Assembly: GCA_938074525.1 (NCBI GenBank)
Contig: CALJEX010000001.1
Span: 1-55,383 of the forward strand
Source of the DNA: an uncultured Gammaproteobacteria bacterium
GTDB taxonomy: Bacteria > Pseudomonadota > Gammaproteobacteria > UBA4575
DNA: 55,383 nt
Direction: 5' to 3'
The position numbers were made by a program, and so were the translations under genes. Shown here piece after piece: positions 8,240-19,244 of the stretch. The notes below the pieces were generated by a model that was not told the origin of the DNA, made no database searches, and was given only the letters and a program-made list of their open reading frames with translations. How positions within the stretch are numbered: position 1 is the first letter of the stretch; each line of letters starts with the position of its first letter.

Positions 8240-9183
8240 TTGGTTTTATCAGCCCACAAAATTTGCGTGAGCAAGGAGTGCTTGGAATTAATCAGCGCAA
8301 TACTGATTACATAATGCGTTACAATCCGCGCCACTTATATCCATTAGTGGATGACAAATTACAAACTAAAAGCTTAGCGATCAGTGCCGGTATCGAAGTA
8401 CCGAAGCTCTACTCTAAAATAGCAATAAACAATGAAATAAACTCACTAGACACACTACTTGAACAACATGATCAAGTAGTCATTAAGCCCTCACACGGCA
8501 GCGGCGGCAATGGCATTTTAGTGCTCGGTGGAAAAATTGGTAAGTTCTATAAAACTGCTGGCGGAGATTTAATTAGCTTAAATTCAATTAAACATTACGT
8601 GTCCAATATTTTATCGGGCATGTATAGTCTGGGTGGGCTATCCGATACCGCATTCTTAGAGTATCGAGTCCAATTCGACCCAGTGTTCAACAATATTAGT
8701 TTCAAAGGTGTGCCTGATATCCGCATTATTGTTTTTAAAGGCGTGCCGGTTTCTGCAATGATCCGCTTACCTACCAGCAAATCAGGAGGTAAAGCCAATC
8801 TTCATCAAGGCGTGATTGGTGTTGGTATTAATTTAAATACTGGCAGAACCACCCATGCAGTCATCGGCAACAGTCCGATAGCAATACATCCCGATACTGG
8901 CCACGTGATTAATGACCTACAAATTCCCAAGTGGCAGAAGATTTTAAAAATTGCCATCAAGTGTGCCGATACCGTAGGCTTAGGCTATCTTGGTGTTGAT
9001 ATTGTGCTAGACAGCGAGCTTGGTCCGTTAATGCTGGAACTAAATGCAAGACCCGGCTTAAATGTTCAACTCGCAAACCAACAAGGGTTGCAGCATAATC
9101 TTGCTAAAATCGAGCAGCTAGAAAATATTCCTCAATCTATCGATGAAAGAATCGTACTGGCTGAAACGTTACTGTTAAATTAA
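8236..9183 (+). CDS. RimK-related alpha-L-glutamate ligase-like ATP-grasp protein
   Basis: This 315-residue ATP-grasp amidoligase belongs to the RimK-related family found beside the 7TM-transglutaminase proteins. Nucleotide-binding elements are visible: VIKPSHGSGGNGILVL near 77-92, the strand RIIVFKGVPVSAMIRLPT, and the metal/ATP carboxylates in GYLGVDIVLD and MLELNARPGLN. ATP-grasp ligases join a carboxylate to an amine through an acyl-phosphate, so it should form a peptide-like bond, perhaps adding glutamate to a small molecule or peptide. No signal peptide is seen, so it acts in the cytoplasm. The ATG overlaps the upstream stop codon (ATGA). Confidence 0.9.
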   Translation: MIGFISPQNLREQGVLGINQRNTDYIMRYNPRHLYPLVDDKLQTKSLAISAGIEVPKLYSKIAINNEINSLDTLLEQHDQVVIKPSHGSGGNGILVLGGKIGKFYKTAGGDLISLNSIKHYVSNILSGMYSLGGLSDTAFLEYRVQFDPVFNNISFKGVPDIRIIVFKGVPVSAMIRLPTSKSGGKANLHQGVIGVGINLNTGRTTHAVIGNSPIAIHPDTGHVINDLQIPKWQKILKIAIKCADTVGLGYLGVDIVLDSELGPLMLELNARPGLNVQLANQQGLQHNLAKIEQLENIPQSIDERIVLAETLLLN

Positions 9184-9200
9184 ACGACTTGCTGCTGTTT

Positions 9201-10559
9201 ATGAAATTCAAGCGTCTTTCTAATTCATCTCTATTAATACTGTGTTTAATTACACTGCTATTTTATAGTGCTGTCACATCCTCGGAAACAGTAAAAACTG
9301 ATACTAGTACAAGCGAACAAAGCGAAGCGTCAGAAGCAACCACTATCGCGCCTAATCTGGATTTAAAAGAAGTTGCTCCACTGCCGGAACCTATCCCCGA
9401 GCCCATTCCTGACATCGTAGATGAGCCTGACATTGATGACAGCATTGAAAAATTAGAATCACAAGATAAAGACGAGCCTGTTATAAAGAAAATTCCTGAA
9501 GAAGCTCCAGCACTTAATACACAGGAAATTGTTCGCGAAAAATTAGTTATCCTTGGCTCAGAAGTACCAGAAAACTCATCAACACGCTTAGCATGGTCAC
9601 CACAAATTACTATTTCGGGTTTAGCCTTACCTACACCAGTGTTGGTTATCAACGGTGCAAACCCTGGACCTACCGTGTGCTTAACCAGCGCAATTCACGG
9701 TGACGAGTTAAATGGTATCGAAGTAGTTCGACGCGTTATGTATGACATAGATCCGAGCAAATTATCCGGCACGTTAATTGGTGTGCCAATTGTTAACTTA
9801 CAAGGTTTTCAACGCACTTCACGCTATTTATCTGATCGGCGCGATTTAAATCGCTTTTTCCCCGGCGAACCCGATGGTAGCTTAGCTTCCAGAATTGCCT
9901 ACTCTTTATTTACCAAAGTTATCAGTCATTGCAATTACCTGATTGATTTACATACCGGATCATTCCGCAGAAATAACCTTCCTCAAATTCGCGCAAACAT
10001 GTCTGACTCTAAAGTGGCCGAGTTTGTCGGTGCTTTTGATAAAATTGCAGTAGTCCATCATGCGGGGAGCCCCGGCATGTTACGTACTGTCGCCAATCAA
10101 TCTGGGATTGTTGCCGTGACCATGGAACTAGGCGAATCATTACGCATACAAGAAAATCAAATTGATGCAGGCACACATAGCGTCAATAGCATGCTTGATA
10201 AATTGGAAATGTACCCTCGTACGTTTATCTGGGGTGAGCCTAAACCCGCTTACTATGAGTCACTTTGGCTACGCGTTGAAAGCGGTGGAATATTATTTAG
10301 CGAAATGGGCCTAGGAGATCGTGTTTCACAAGGCGATGTGCTCGGTGTAGTTACTGATCCCATCACCAATCAAAGCACTGAATTAGTGTCTCCCGTGAAG
10401 GGTAATATCATTGGCATGGCCGTGAACCAAGTAGTTATTCCAGGATTTGCTGCTTACCACATTGGCATTGAATCTACTCAAGAAGCCATGGCACAGGTTG
10501 AAACTGATCAGATCCCCTCTGATGTAAACACTGACGGCGAAGTGATCGACCCAGAGTAA
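9201..10559 (+). CDS. Exported succinylglutamate desuccinylase/aspartoacylase-family amidohydrolase
   Basis: The zinc-hydrolase core carries the AspA/AstE motifs SAIHGDELNGIEVV (His and Glu ligands), LIDLHTGSF (His ligand) and a catalytic-type Glu in TMELGES. The C-terminal part (SGGILFSEMGLGDRVSQGDVLG) resembles the beta-barrel or lipoyl-like domain of the family. A signal peptide (about 1-27) and an acidic, Pro/Glu-rich linker (about 30-110) place the enzyme outside the cytoplasm. I choose the ATG at 9201 (452 residues) over a TTG at 9189 because it gives a compact signal sequence. It ends two bases from the converging hisC. In this cassette it may release an N-acyl or amino-acid group from the product of the neighbouring ligase; the substrate is unknown. 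Confidence 0.87.
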   Translation: MKFKRLSNSSLLILCLITLLFYSAVTSSETVKTDTSTSEQSEASEATTIAPNLDLKEVAPLPEPIPEPIPDIVDEPDIDDSIEKLESQDKDEPVIKKIPEEAPALNTQEIVREKLVILGSEVPENSSTRLAWSPQITISGLALPTPVLVINGANPGPTVCLTSAIHGDELNGIEVVRRVMYDIDPSKLSGTLIGVPIVNLQGFQRTSRYLSDRRDLNRFFPGEPDGSLASRIAYSLFTKVISHCNYLIDLHTGSFRRNNLPQIRANMSDSKVAEFVGAFDKIAVVHHAGSPGMLRTVANQSGIVAVTMELGESLRIQENQIDAGTHSVNSMLDKLEMYPRTFIWGEPKPAYYESLWLRVESGGILFSEMGLGDRVSQGDVLGVVTDPITNQSTELVSPVKGNIIGMAVNQVVIPGFAAYHIGIESTQEAMAQVETDQIPSDVNTDGEVIDPE

Positions 10560-10561
10560 AA

Positions 10562-11638
10562 TTAGCTGCTCAACGCGTTAATCAACGCATCACAAAATAT
10601 TTTATTCTCTTCTTTAGAACCCACCGTGATTCGCAAGCATTGCGCTAAGCCTGTTTGCTTGCTGACGTTTTTGATTAACACTTTCTGCTTAAGCAAGTGA
10701 TCGAAGACTATGCTCGCGTCATGGGTTAATACTTTAATTAAAATAAAGTTAGCTTCGCTAGCAAATGGCTTAATACCTTCTATTGCTGACAGTTGCCCAA
10801 ACAATGAACCTCGCAATGATCGAATTGTGTCAGCTTGTTCTGCAAACATGGCATAGTTATCTAATGCAAACTCCATGGTTAATTGAGTCAACTGATTAAT
10901 ATTATAAGGTAAGCGAATTTTATTAAGCTCGCTTATCAATGCAGCATCACCTGCCAGCCAACCGAATCGAATCGCCGCCAAACCCAATTTAGATGCGGTT
11001 CTAAGCAGCAACATATTATTATTTTTTGCCAGATCATCGGTGAAGCTATCTGCAGCAAACGGGCCATAGGCTTCATCAATAACAACCATGCCTTGACTGC
11101 TATCTAAAATTGTTTGGATATCGCCTCTGTCCCACAAATTTCCGGTTGGGTTATTTGGATATGCTAGGAATATTAAAGCCGGATCATATTTATTGATAGC
11201 TGCCAGCATCGCTGTAGCATCTAATTGATAATTTTCATCTAGTGCAACGACATGACATTCAACACCAATCATTTCCGCAATCATTTGATACATAGAAAAG
11301 CTTGGGCTCACTGTTAAGATACAAGCGCCTGGTTTTGCAATCGCTAACACTAATAATTGAATTAACTCATCAGAACCATTACCCAACAGCATGTCACAAC
11401 TATCGCGTGGACCAAATTGATCCTTAAGCTTTTGTTTTAAGTGTTCGGGATTAGGTTCAGGATATCGATTTATCTGTGCATGACTTATTCTATCTAACCA
11501 TTTAGTGCGCATAGCGACTGGCCAAGTAAATGGATTTTCCATTGCATCCAACTTCACTAAACCAGTGGCATCAGGCACCGCATACGTTTGTAATTTTGTT
11601 AATTCCGGGCGTAAGCGTGACAACATATCATTAGCCAT
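10562..11638 (-). CDS. hisC: Histidinol-phosphate aminotransferase
   Basis: This 358-residue fold-type I PLP enzyme interconverts imidazole acetol phosphate and histidinol phosphate. Family marks are MLLGNGSDELIQLLV (phosphate-binding loop region), FLAYPNNPTGN, VVIDEAYGPF and the PLP-lysine segment RTASKLGLAAIRFGW. It is the last gene of the minus-strand run and follows hisD with a six-base gap. The product is full length. A related aromatic aminotransferase activity cannot be excluded from sequence, but linkage to hisD and hisG supports the histidine role. Confidence 0.95.
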   Translation of the reverse strand: MANDMLSRLRPELTKLQTYAVPDATGLVKLDAMENPFTWPVAMRTKWLDRISHAQINRYPEPNPEHLKQKLKDQFGPRDSCDMLLGNGSDELIQLLVLAIAKPGACILTVSPSFSMYQMIAEMIGVECHVVALDENYQLDATAMLAAINKYDPALIFLAYPNNPTGNLWDRGDIQTILDSSQGMVVIDEAYGPFAADSFTDDLAKNNNMLLLRTASKLGLAAIRFGWLAGDAALISELNKIRLPYNINQLTQLTMEFALDNYAMFAEQADTIRSLRGSLFGQLSAIEGIKPFASEANFILIKVLTHDASIVFDHLLKQKVLIKNVSKQTGLAQCLRITVGSKEENKIFCDALINALSS

Positions 11639-11644
11639 ATCAGA

Positions 11645-12949
11645 TTACTTAACCAAGCCTCTAAACTCTGCAGACCTTGCATGCGCAGTCAAACCTTCGC
11701 TATGGGCCAAAGTACTAGCAATACCACTAAGCTTTAACGCACCCTTGTCTGAGCAGTTTAAAATCGTCATGCGTTTTTGAAAATCATACACCCCCAATGG
11801 CGATGAAAATCTCGCTGTCGCGCTGGTGGGTAAAACGTGATTAGGGCCTGCACAGTAATCACCGAATACTTCCGGGGTATGGTGCCCCATAAAGACTGCT
11901 CCAGCATGTTGAATGCTTTCTAACAATTTTGCTGGATCTTGCACAGAAAGTTCCAAATGTTCCGGGGCTACTTGATTACTAATTTGCGCGGCTTGTTGCA
12001 GATTGTCCACTTTGACAAAACTACCAAAGCTATTGATCGCCTGTTTAATAATCTCAGCACGCTCTAGACTAGGTAACAACTGATTCATTGCCGCTTCAAC
12101 TTTGTTAAGCATATCTTCAGAAGTGGATAATAGTGTTGTACGTGCTAACACATCATGCTCGGCCTGAGAAAACAGATCCATGGCAATCCATTCTGGGTTA
12201 GCTGAATCATCGCATATCACTAGCACTTCTGATGGCCCTGCGATCATATCTATACCCACCTTGCCGAACACCATTCTTTTCGCTGTGGCGACATAAATGT
12301 TTCCTGGCCCAACAATCTTATCCACTGCGGGCACCGTTTCTGTGCCATACGCTAACGCGCCTACAGCTTGTGCACCACCTATACGAAATACTCTATCAAC
12401 ACCGGCAACAGCCGCAGCGGCAAGCACAGTTGAATTTATTTTCCCATCTGGGGTCGGCGCAACCATGATTATTTCTGGGACCCCTGCCACTTTTGCAGGA
12501 ACAGCATTCATCAATACGGAAGAAGGATACGCTGCCGTCCCTCCCGGCACATAAATACCAACACGGTCTAATGGTGTGACACGTTGACCTAATAAAGAAC
12601 CATATTCATCTTTATACTCCCAAGACTGAAGTCGCTGATGCTCTGCATATTCTTTTACACGCTGATGCGCCTGCTCTAAAGCATTTCGTTGAGCAGAATC
12701 AATCGACACTAATGCCTGTTGAAGTTCTTCTTGAGATATTTCTAATTGCTTCGCATCTGACAGATCTAAGCGATCAAATTTATGCGTGAATTCTAGTAGC
12801 GCACTATCACCTTGAGCACGAATTTTAGCAATAATGTCTTGCACAGTCTGCGACACATCAGATTCATGTTCAGTATTGGCTTCTAGAAAATCAGAAAATT
12901 GTTTTTGAAATGATTCCTGCTGCGAATTAAAACGTCGGATTGTAAGCAT
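11645..12949 (-). CDS. hisD: Histidinol dehydrogenase
   Basis: The 434-residue enzyme oxidises histidinol to histidine in two NAD-dependent steps. The conserved core is complete: [45 protein letters not shown], the zinc/catalytic segment FSQAEHD and VAPEHLEL, and C-terminal [11 protein letters not shown]. The open frame extends to 13021, but those extra codons would overlap the DAHP synthase, so I use the ATG at 12947-12949, which gives the standard N-terminus MLTIRRF. It lies between a DAHP synthase gene (19-base gap) and hisC (6-base gap). Confidence 0.95.
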   Translation of the reverse strand: MLTIRRFNSQQESFQKQFSDFLEANTEHESDVSQTVQDIIAKIRAQGDSALLEFTHKFDRLDLSDAKQLEISQEELQQALVSIDSAQRNALEQAHQRVKEYAEHQRLQSWEYKDEYGSLLGQRVTPLDRVGIYVPGGTAAYPSSVLMNAVPAKVAGVPEIIMVAPTPDGKINSTVLAAAAVAGVDRVFRIGGAQAVGALAYGTETVPAVDKIVGPGNIYVATAKRMVFGKVGIDMIAGPSEVLVICDDSANPEWIAMDLFSQAEHDVLARTTLLSTSEDMLNKVEAAMNQLLPSLERAEIIKQAINSFGSFVKVDNLQQAAQISNQVAPEHLELSVQDPAKLLESIQHAGAVFMGHHTPEVFGDYCAGPNHVLPTSATARFSSPLGVYDFQKRMTILNCSDKGALKLSGIASTLAHSEGLTAHARSAEFRGLVK

Positions 12950-12968
12950 ATAAAAGCAATGACCTAAT

Positions 12969-14042
12969 CTACGCAGCCGCAGTATCTTTTGCTTGTCGGC
13001 GCGCTTGCACCGCTTTAGCAAATTGTTCTAGTAGCTGTTCTGTGTCTGCCCAGTTGATACAAGCATCAGTCACGCTTTGACCGTAAGTTTCAGCTTTGCC
13101 ATCAACAACATTTTGACGACCTTCAACAATATTACTTTCTATCATAATGCCAAAAATCCTTTCTTCGCCAGACGACAGTTGCTTGCATATATCTGCGCCA
13201 ACGTCTTTTTGCTTGTCGTGCTGCTTCAAACTATTTGCATGACTGCAATCAACCATCACGCGTGGTGGCAAATCAGCTTTCTCTAAATCTGTGCATGCTT
13301 GCTGAATACTTGCTGCATCGTAATTAGTGGTTTTACCGCCACGCAAAATCACATGGCAATCTGGGTTACCTGCGGTAGAAAAGATCGCAGACTTACCTGC
13401 TTTGGTTACCGAAAGAAAATGGTGTGGACGTGTTGCCGAACCGATCGCATCTACTGCTACTTGCAAACCACCATCAGTAGCATTCTTGAAGCCAACTGGG
13501 CACGATAGACCAGAAGCTAATTCGCGATGCACTTGACTCTCTGTGGTGCGCGCACCAATTGCTCCCCAACTAACTAGATCTGCAACATATTGCGGGCTAA
13601 TAAGATCTAAATATTCTGTACCAGCCGGAATTCCCATATTATTAAGATCTAACAATAATTCTCTTGCCAGCCTCAGACCTTTATTAATCTCAAAACTATT
13701 ATCCAGCGTAGGATCATTGATTAAACCTTTCCAGCCTACTGTAGTACGCGGCTTTTCAAAATATACGCGCATTATAATCAGCAAATCATCCGACAATTTA
13801 TTACGCTGTTCTAGTAATCGCTTAGCATAATCACGTGCAGCATCAGGATCATGAATCGAACAAGGCCCAATCACCACGACTAAACGATCATCTTCACCAT
13901 GAAACACTTTTTGAATTTCGTCGCGTGCTTGATGTACACAACTAGAAGACTCATCTGACAGAGGAAATTCTGAAAGCACCTGAGTAGGCGTGCTTACTTC
14001 CTTCATCTCTATAATTCTTAGGTCGTCAGTTTGGTATTTCAT
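12969..14042 (-). CDS. 3-Deoxy-7-phosphoheptulonate (DAHP) synthase, class I
   Basis: The 357-residue product is an AroF/AroG/AroH-type DAHP synthase that condenses PEP with erythrose 4-phosphate at the entry to aromatic biosynthesis. Family motifs are [53 protein letters not shown] and [10 protein letters not shown] cannot tell from sequence which amino acid inhibits it. It is unusual in position: it separates hisG from hisD inside a histidine/murA run. A good ribosome site (AGGA, seven bases before ATG) gives it its own initiation. Histidine and aromatic synthesis both draw on pentose phosphates, which may be the reason for co-expression, but that is inference. Confidence 0.93.
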   Translation of the reverse strand: MKYQTDDLRIIEMKEVSTPTQVLSEFPLSDESSSCVHQARDEIQKVFHGEDDRLVVVIGPCSIHDPDAARDYAKRLLEQRNKLSDDLLIIMRVYFEKPRTTVGWKGLINDPTLDNSFEINKGLRLARELLLDLNNMGIPAGTEYLDLISPQYVADLVSWGAIGARTTESQVHRELASGLSCPVGFKNATDGGLQVAVDAIGSATRPHHFLSVTKAGKSAIFSTAGNPDCHVILRGGKTTNYDAASIQQACTDLEKADLPPRVMVDCSHANSLKQHDKQKDVGADICKQLSSGEERIFGIMIESNIVEGRQNVVDGKAETYGQSVTDACINWADTEQLLEQFAKAVQARRQAKDTAAA

Positions 14043-14084
14043 GTCATTTTCCTATTTAACTTTTTTCTTTTAGTTTTTATCTAA

Positions 14085-14720
14085 TTAATTTTTATCGATC
14101 GCTTTGCGAAATTGCCCGACAATATCCTGTATTGTATCAAATCTAACCTTTAATGACGCCTTATTCGCCACCAAGCGAGAGCTGATGTCTTCAATGTGCT
14201 CAAGTGGCTGCAATCCATTTGCACGCAATGTATTACCTGTATCTACCAAGTCAACAATAAGATCGGCAAGACCGGTTAATGGCGCTAATTCCATAGAACC
14301 ATATAGCTTAATTATTTCAACCTGCTTACCTTGTTGGGCAAAATACTGTTGGGCTGAATGCACATATTTAGTCGCTACTTTTAGTCTAGTCCCTGGATCA
14401 AGAAGTTCAGATTTACCTGCCACCATTAATTTGCATTTACATATGTCTAGATCGAGTAACTCATACAGACCTTCACCTTGGCTTTCCATCAACGTGTCTT
14501 TACCTGCAATACCTAAGTCAGCGGCTCCATATTGCACATAGGTAGGTACATCAGTAGCGCGAATAACGACTACTCTCACATTAGGATTTTCTGTGTCTAT
14601 TAGTAACTTACGCGTCTTGTTTAAGTCTTCTACTGGCGCCATGCCCATACTTTCAAGTAATGGCACCGTATCTTCAAGAATACGTCCCTTAGAGATTGCT
14701 AAAGTAATTTTACTATTCAT
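14085..14720 (-). CDS. hisG: ATP phosphoribosyltransferase, short form
   Basis: The 211-residue enzyme catalyses the first step of histidine synthesis, joining PRPP and ATP. It shows [16 protein letters not shown] at the N-terminus, [16 protein letters not shown], and the PRPP-binding loop [20 protein letters not shown]. At this length it lacks the C-terminal regulatory ACT-like domain of long HisG. Such short forms need the HisZ partner (a HisRS-like protein), which is not in the window. It lies between murA (26-base gap) and the DAHP synthase gene (42-base gap). Confidence 0.95.
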   Translation of the reverse strand: MNSKITLAISKGRILEDTVPLLESMGMAPVEDLNKTRKLLIDTENPNVRVVVIRATDVPTYVQYGAADLGIAGKDTLMESQGEGLYELLDLDICKCKLMVAGKSELLDPGTRLKVATKYVHSAQQYFAQQGKQVEIIKLYGSMELAPLTGLADLIVDLVDTGNTLRANGLQPLEHIEDISSRLVANKASLKVRFDTIQDIVGQFRKAIDKN

Positions 14721-14746
14721 TTAACTAGACCATTCAACTGAATCAT

Positions 14747-16015
<1,269 letters not shown>

Positions 16016-16079
16016 CTAGTCGAAGAATTTGCGTTGCTAGCTTACAACGCTGATGGAGAAATAGAAGAATTTTCTTAAT

Positions 16080-16379
16080 TTAAGCAGTATAAAATAGCTT
16101 TTCTAATTGGTTATTCTCAATCAGTACTGCAAGTTGATCAGACTTGCCATGCAAGGCAAATTTTTTATCTCTAAAGTTAGCCCAGCGTGCCCAAGCAACT
16201 AGCAGCGCCAAGCCACCACTATCTACCTGTACGACATTGCTCACATCAATACTGATAGATGATGCCTGTGTCGGTGGAAATAATTTTTTTGACTGTGCCC
16301 ACAACTCGGGCACAGTGACTGTTGTCAAGTCACTACTGACTCGAAAATTACCTTCACCTAAGCTTTGTAATTCATTCAT
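16080..16379 (-). CDS. mlaB: STAS-domain protein of the Mla phospholipid transporter
   Basis: The 99-residue protein is a single STAS domain with the characteristic segment SIDVSNVVQVDSGGLALLVAWARWA, where the DSGGL serine/threonine-rich turn is the usual STAS phosphorylation region. MlaB binds the ATPase MlaF and is needed for stability and activity of the MlaFEDB inner-membrane complex. It is the last mla gene, 16 bases after mlaC. Identification rests on the domain plus its position; the sequence alone is short and variable. Confidence 0.88.
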   Translation of the reverse strand: MNELQSLGEGNFRVSSDLTTVTVPELWAQSKKLFPPTQASSISIDVSNVVQVDSGGLALLVAWARWANFRDKKFALHGKSDQLAVLIENNQLEKLFYTA

Positions 16380-16395
16380 TGAGACAAAAGACTAA

Positions 16396-16998
16396 TTAGC
16401 TAGTAGTGTTGGTAGAGGCTAGGCGTTCAATCAGCGCATCTAATGATGTTTCACTAATTTCTTGAGAGAAACTGGTGCGAAAGTTTTTTATTAAACTTAA
16501 ACCATCCACTACCAAATCAAACACTTTCCACGAGTCGTCTTTCCTTCTAAACACATAATCCACTTGTAATGGTGTACCGCTACCGATATCTAAATGAGAC
16601 TTAACACGATGGCGTTTACCTTTTTGCTCGCCTTGTGGAGGAAACACTGTGACTTTTGCATCGCCAAAATCAGCCACAGACTTCGCATAAGTACGAATCA
16701 GCATTGATTTAAATTGCTCTATAAATTGCGTTCTTTGTTCATCGCTAGCTGTTTTCCAATGCTTGCCAAGAATTAGTTTTCCCATGGATTGAAGATCAAT
16801 CACTGGCAAAATCAAATCATTGATAACTTGATTAACATAGCCTTCTTCAGTCTTAATTCTTTCTGACTGTTCGTTGATAATTTTCAATAACTCAGACGAA
16901 GTTTGCTCAACGATTTGCTCAGGTGTTTGTTCTTCCGCACTTACCCATGTAGTAAAACTACATAATGCTAATATTAAAATTGTTGTTAGTTTTCTCAT
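16396..16998 (-). CDS. mlaC: Periplasmic phospholipid-binding protein MlaC
   Basis: The 200-residue protein has a signal peptide (about 1-21, ending WVSA) and the MlaC/Ttg2D domain, with VINDLILPVIDLQSMGKLILGKHWKTAS and YVFRRKDDSWKVFDLVVDGLSLIKNFR. MlaC ferries phospholipids across the periplasm between the outer-membrane MlaA complex and the inner-membrane MlaFEDB complex. It sits in the expected place after mlaD (16-base gap). MlaA is not in the window. Confidence 0.95.
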   Translation of the reverse strand: MRKLTTILILALCSFTTWVSAEEQTPEQIVEQTSSELLKIINEQSERIKTEEGYVNQVINDLILPVIDLQSMGKLILGKHWKTASDEQRTQFIEQFKSMLIRTYAKSVADFGDAKVTVFPPQGEQKGKRHRVKSHLDIGSGTPLQVDYVFRRKDDSWKVFDLVVDGLSLIKNFRTSFSQEISETSLDALIERLASTNTTS

Positions 16999-17014
16999 TA
17001 GATTTCCTTAAGAC

Positions 17015-17473
17015 CTAGCTAGAACCGGCATTTGATATAAATTTACTTATTATCTCTTCTAGTACCACAGCTGATTGAGTGAATTCAATTTCATCACCAT
17101 CAGTTAGAGTGTCATCCTCAGCTCCAGGTTCCAACGCAATATACTGTTCTCCCAATAAACCTGCGGTATATATACTTGCCGCAGTATCTAAAGTGAAGTA
17201 GTTATGCTTTTTATCAACACGTAATGTCACTTTAGCCTGTAGGCGTTCTGAATCAAATACAATGTCGCTAACCTGCCCGACGCGAACGCCCGATACCGTA
17301 ATGGCAGAACGTACTTTCAAGCCCCCTATATTCTCAAAATAAGCGGTCAAATAGTAGCCTTCTTTAGAGGATGAAGTAGCAAAGTTACTCACGCTCATTG
17401 CTAACACAAATAACGCAGCACCTCCGATAACTACAAATAGGCCTACTGCTATTTCCATAAATCTTGTTGTCAT
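17015..17473 (-). CDS. mlaD: Mla transporter MCE-domain subunit MlaD
   Basis: The 152-residue protein has one N-terminal membrane helix (about 7-27) and a single MCE domain with YYLTAYFENIGGLKVRSAITVSGVRVG and the loop AGLLGEQYIALEPG. MlaD forms a hexameric ring on the periplasmic face of MlaE and passes lipids to or from MlaC. I choose the ATG at 17471-17473, which follows GAGAGA by a normal distance. The longer frame from 17506 would overlap mlaE and add residues lacking family resemblance. Confidence 0.93.
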   Translation of the reverse strand: MTTRFMEIAVGLFVVIGGAALFVLAMSVSNFATSSSKEGYYLTAYFENIGGLKVRSAITVSGVRVGQVSDIVFDSERLQAKVTLRVDKKHNYFTLDTAASIYTAGLLGEQYIALEPGAEDDTLTDGDEIEFTQSAVVLEEIISKFISNAGSS

Positions 17474-17492
17474 AAGCTGTCTCTCAAAAAAT

Positions 17493-18275
17493 TTAGATGT
17501 CGCCAAACATTAATGCGGTTAAAACAAAATCAAGTGCTAATACCGCAAGCGCCGAACGCACCACGGTTTTAGTGGTAGCACGACTGACACCTTCCGCGGT
17601 AGGTATTGCGTCATAGCCTTGATATAAAGCAATCCAGTTACAAGCGATGCCAAACACAACACTCTTTATTACGCCGTTAACAATATCGCCAGAAAAATCC
17701 ACATTGGCCTGCATTTGTGACCAGTAAGAGCCTGAATCTACGCCTAACAAGCCAACTCCTACAAAATATCCTCCCAACACACCGACGGCACTGAATATAG
17801 CTGCTAACAAAGGCATTGAAATAATTCCTGCCAAAAATCGTGGCGCAATGATTCTTCGAATCGGGTCAACTGCCATCATTTCCATTGACGCTAGCTGCTC
17901 GGTGGTTTTCATCAACCCAATTTCAGCAGTGAGCGCTGAACCTGCTCGCCCCGCATACAACAATCCAGTCACGACAGGGCCTAATTCTCGCACTAAAGAT
18001 AAGGCGACAAAAATGCCCAACGATTCTTCAGCATTAAACTTTGCAAAATTCACATAGCCCTGCAATCCCAGCACCATGCCAACAAATAAGCCAGAAACGG
18101 CAATAATCACCAGTGATAGCACACCAACTGAGTAAATTTCGCGCAGAGTGAGGCGAAATCTGACTAGCGCGACACCTAAACCTTGAAGTATCAACAAAAA
18201 AAACATGGTTGAACGGCCTAGCGACTCAAATACATGCAGCCCTTTTTTACCGACATTTTGTAACCAATCAAGCAC
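17493..18275 (-). CDS. mlaE: Mla transporter permease MlaE
   Basis: The 260-residue polytopic permease shows [25 protein letters not shown], the conserved cytoplasmic coupling region [24 protein letters not shown] followed by [17 protein letters not shown], and C-terminal helices. It forms the membrane core of the MlaFEDB lipid transporter that maintains outer-membrane asymmetry. Translation starts at GTG (18273-18275), two bases beyond the mlaF stop codon, so coupling is likely. Confidence 0.95.
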   Translation of the reverse strand: MLDWLQNVGKKGLHVFESLGRSTMFFLLILQGLGVALVRFRLTLREIYSVGVLSLVIIAVSGLFVGMVLGLQGYVNFAKFNAEESLGIFVALSLVRELGPVVTGLLYAGRAGSALTAEIGLMKTTEQLASMEMMAVDPIRRIIAPRFLAGIISMPLLAAIFSAVGVLGGYFVGVGLLGVDSGSYWSQMQANVDFSGDIVNGVIKSVVFGIACNWIALYQGYDAIPTAEGVSRATTKTVVRSALAVLALDFVLTALMFGDI

Positions 18276-18277
18276 GA

Positions 18278-19102
18278 TTATCTACCCACCAACAAATCTT
18301 CAATGTATTCATGTGCTGGGTAATGGAATGGCGCAGGACCATCTGGATAACCATTTAAAAACTGTTGCACCCATTCCGAGCTGCTCTTGCGCAAACTGAC
18401 TGGAGTGCCTGACTCAATGATTTCTCCGTCAGAAATAACATATATATAGTCCGCAATAGAAAGCGTCTCTTCTACATCGTGGGAAACGATAATACTAGTG
18501 AGTCCTAGTACATTATTGAGCTGCTTAATCAAGGTAACGATGGTTCCTTTGGTAATTGGATCGAGTCCTGCAAAAGGCTCGTCATACATTATCATCATCG
18601 GATCTAACACTATTGCTCGCGCAAGCGCGACACGACGCGCCATACCGCCTGATAACTGACTAGGCATAAGCTTACGTGCTCCCCTCAAACCTACTGCTTC
18701 GAGCTTGATTAGCACCAGGTCACGAATAATCTGCTCGGGCAGTTTGGTATGCTCACGCAGCGGAAAGGCGACATTTTCGAACACATTAAGATCGGTCAGC
18801 AATGCACCACTTTGGAATAACATGCCCATACGCTTTCGTAGCTCAAATAATGATGAGCGACTAATCGCATTGACATTTTGACCTTGTATGTAGACTTTTC
18901 CATCTAGAGGCTTCAACTGGCCCCCAATCAACTTAAGCAAGGTGGTTTTACCTGTGCCACTCGGGCCCATAAATCCCGTCACTTGGCCGCGACGGATATC
19001 CAAGCTCAACCCTTTAAATATTTGATTAGAACCACGCGAAAAATACAGATCGCGTATTTCTATCAAAGGTTCTGAACTTACATAGTCGTTATTATCAGTC
19101 AT
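18278..19102 (-). CDS. mlaF: Mla transporter ATP-binding protein MlaF
   Basis: The 274-residue ABC ATPase has Walker [13 protein letters not shown]-loop region [20 protein letters not shown], signature LSGGMARR, Walker [14 protein letters not shown] and the switch His in IIVSHDVEE. The [11 protein letters not shown] segment and the C-terminal tail are those of the Mla family. It is the first gene of a minus-strand run that continues through mlaEDCB, murA, hisG, a DAHP synthase, hisD and hisC with short gaps. The promoter should lie in the 142-base region shared with yrbG. Confidence 0.95.
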   Translation of the reverse strand: MTDNNDYVSSEPLIEIRDLYFSRGSNQIFKGLSLDIRRGQVTGFMGPSGTGKTTLLKLIGGQLKPLDGKVYIQGQNVNAISRSSLFELRKRMGMLFQSGALLTDLNVFENVAFPLREHTKLPEQIIRDLVLIKLEAVGLRGARKLMPSQLSGGMARRVALARAIVLDPMMIMYDEPFAGLDPITKGTIVTLIKQLNNVLGLTSIIVSHDVEETLSIADYIYVISDGEIIESGTPVSLRKSSSEWVQQFLNGYPDGPAPFHYPAHEYIEDLLVGR

Positions 19103-19213
19103 GGGCTATTTTTTCAAAACGCAATCATACGTGGTCTATCAGTATTAGTGAATATGGGTAATTAACAAACAAAAAATCAAAGAATTTAAAAAATGAGCCG
19201 AAATCAAAACATG

Positions 19214-19219
19214 TATAAT
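19214..19219 (+). promoter_or_regulatory. Candidate -10 box upstream of yrbG
   Basis: A perfect TATAAT lies 26 bases before the yrbG start codon in the yrbG/mlaF intergenic region. No good -35 hexamer is found at the usual distance, so it is a candidate only. Confidence 0.3.
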
Positions 19220-19244
19220 CGCTTCTTTCTAAATAAATAGACTT

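Noticed and set aside
9263-9652. Antisense reading frame opposite the amidohydrolase gene
   Set aside because: It is Ser/Gly-rich and mirrors the Pro/Glu-rich linker of the real gene; other long antisense frames in the window are also shadows of real genes.
12950-13021. Longer N-terminus for HisD starting at 13021
   Set aside because: It would overlap the DAHP synthase gene, and the added residues do not look like HisD; the ATG at 12949 gives the family start.
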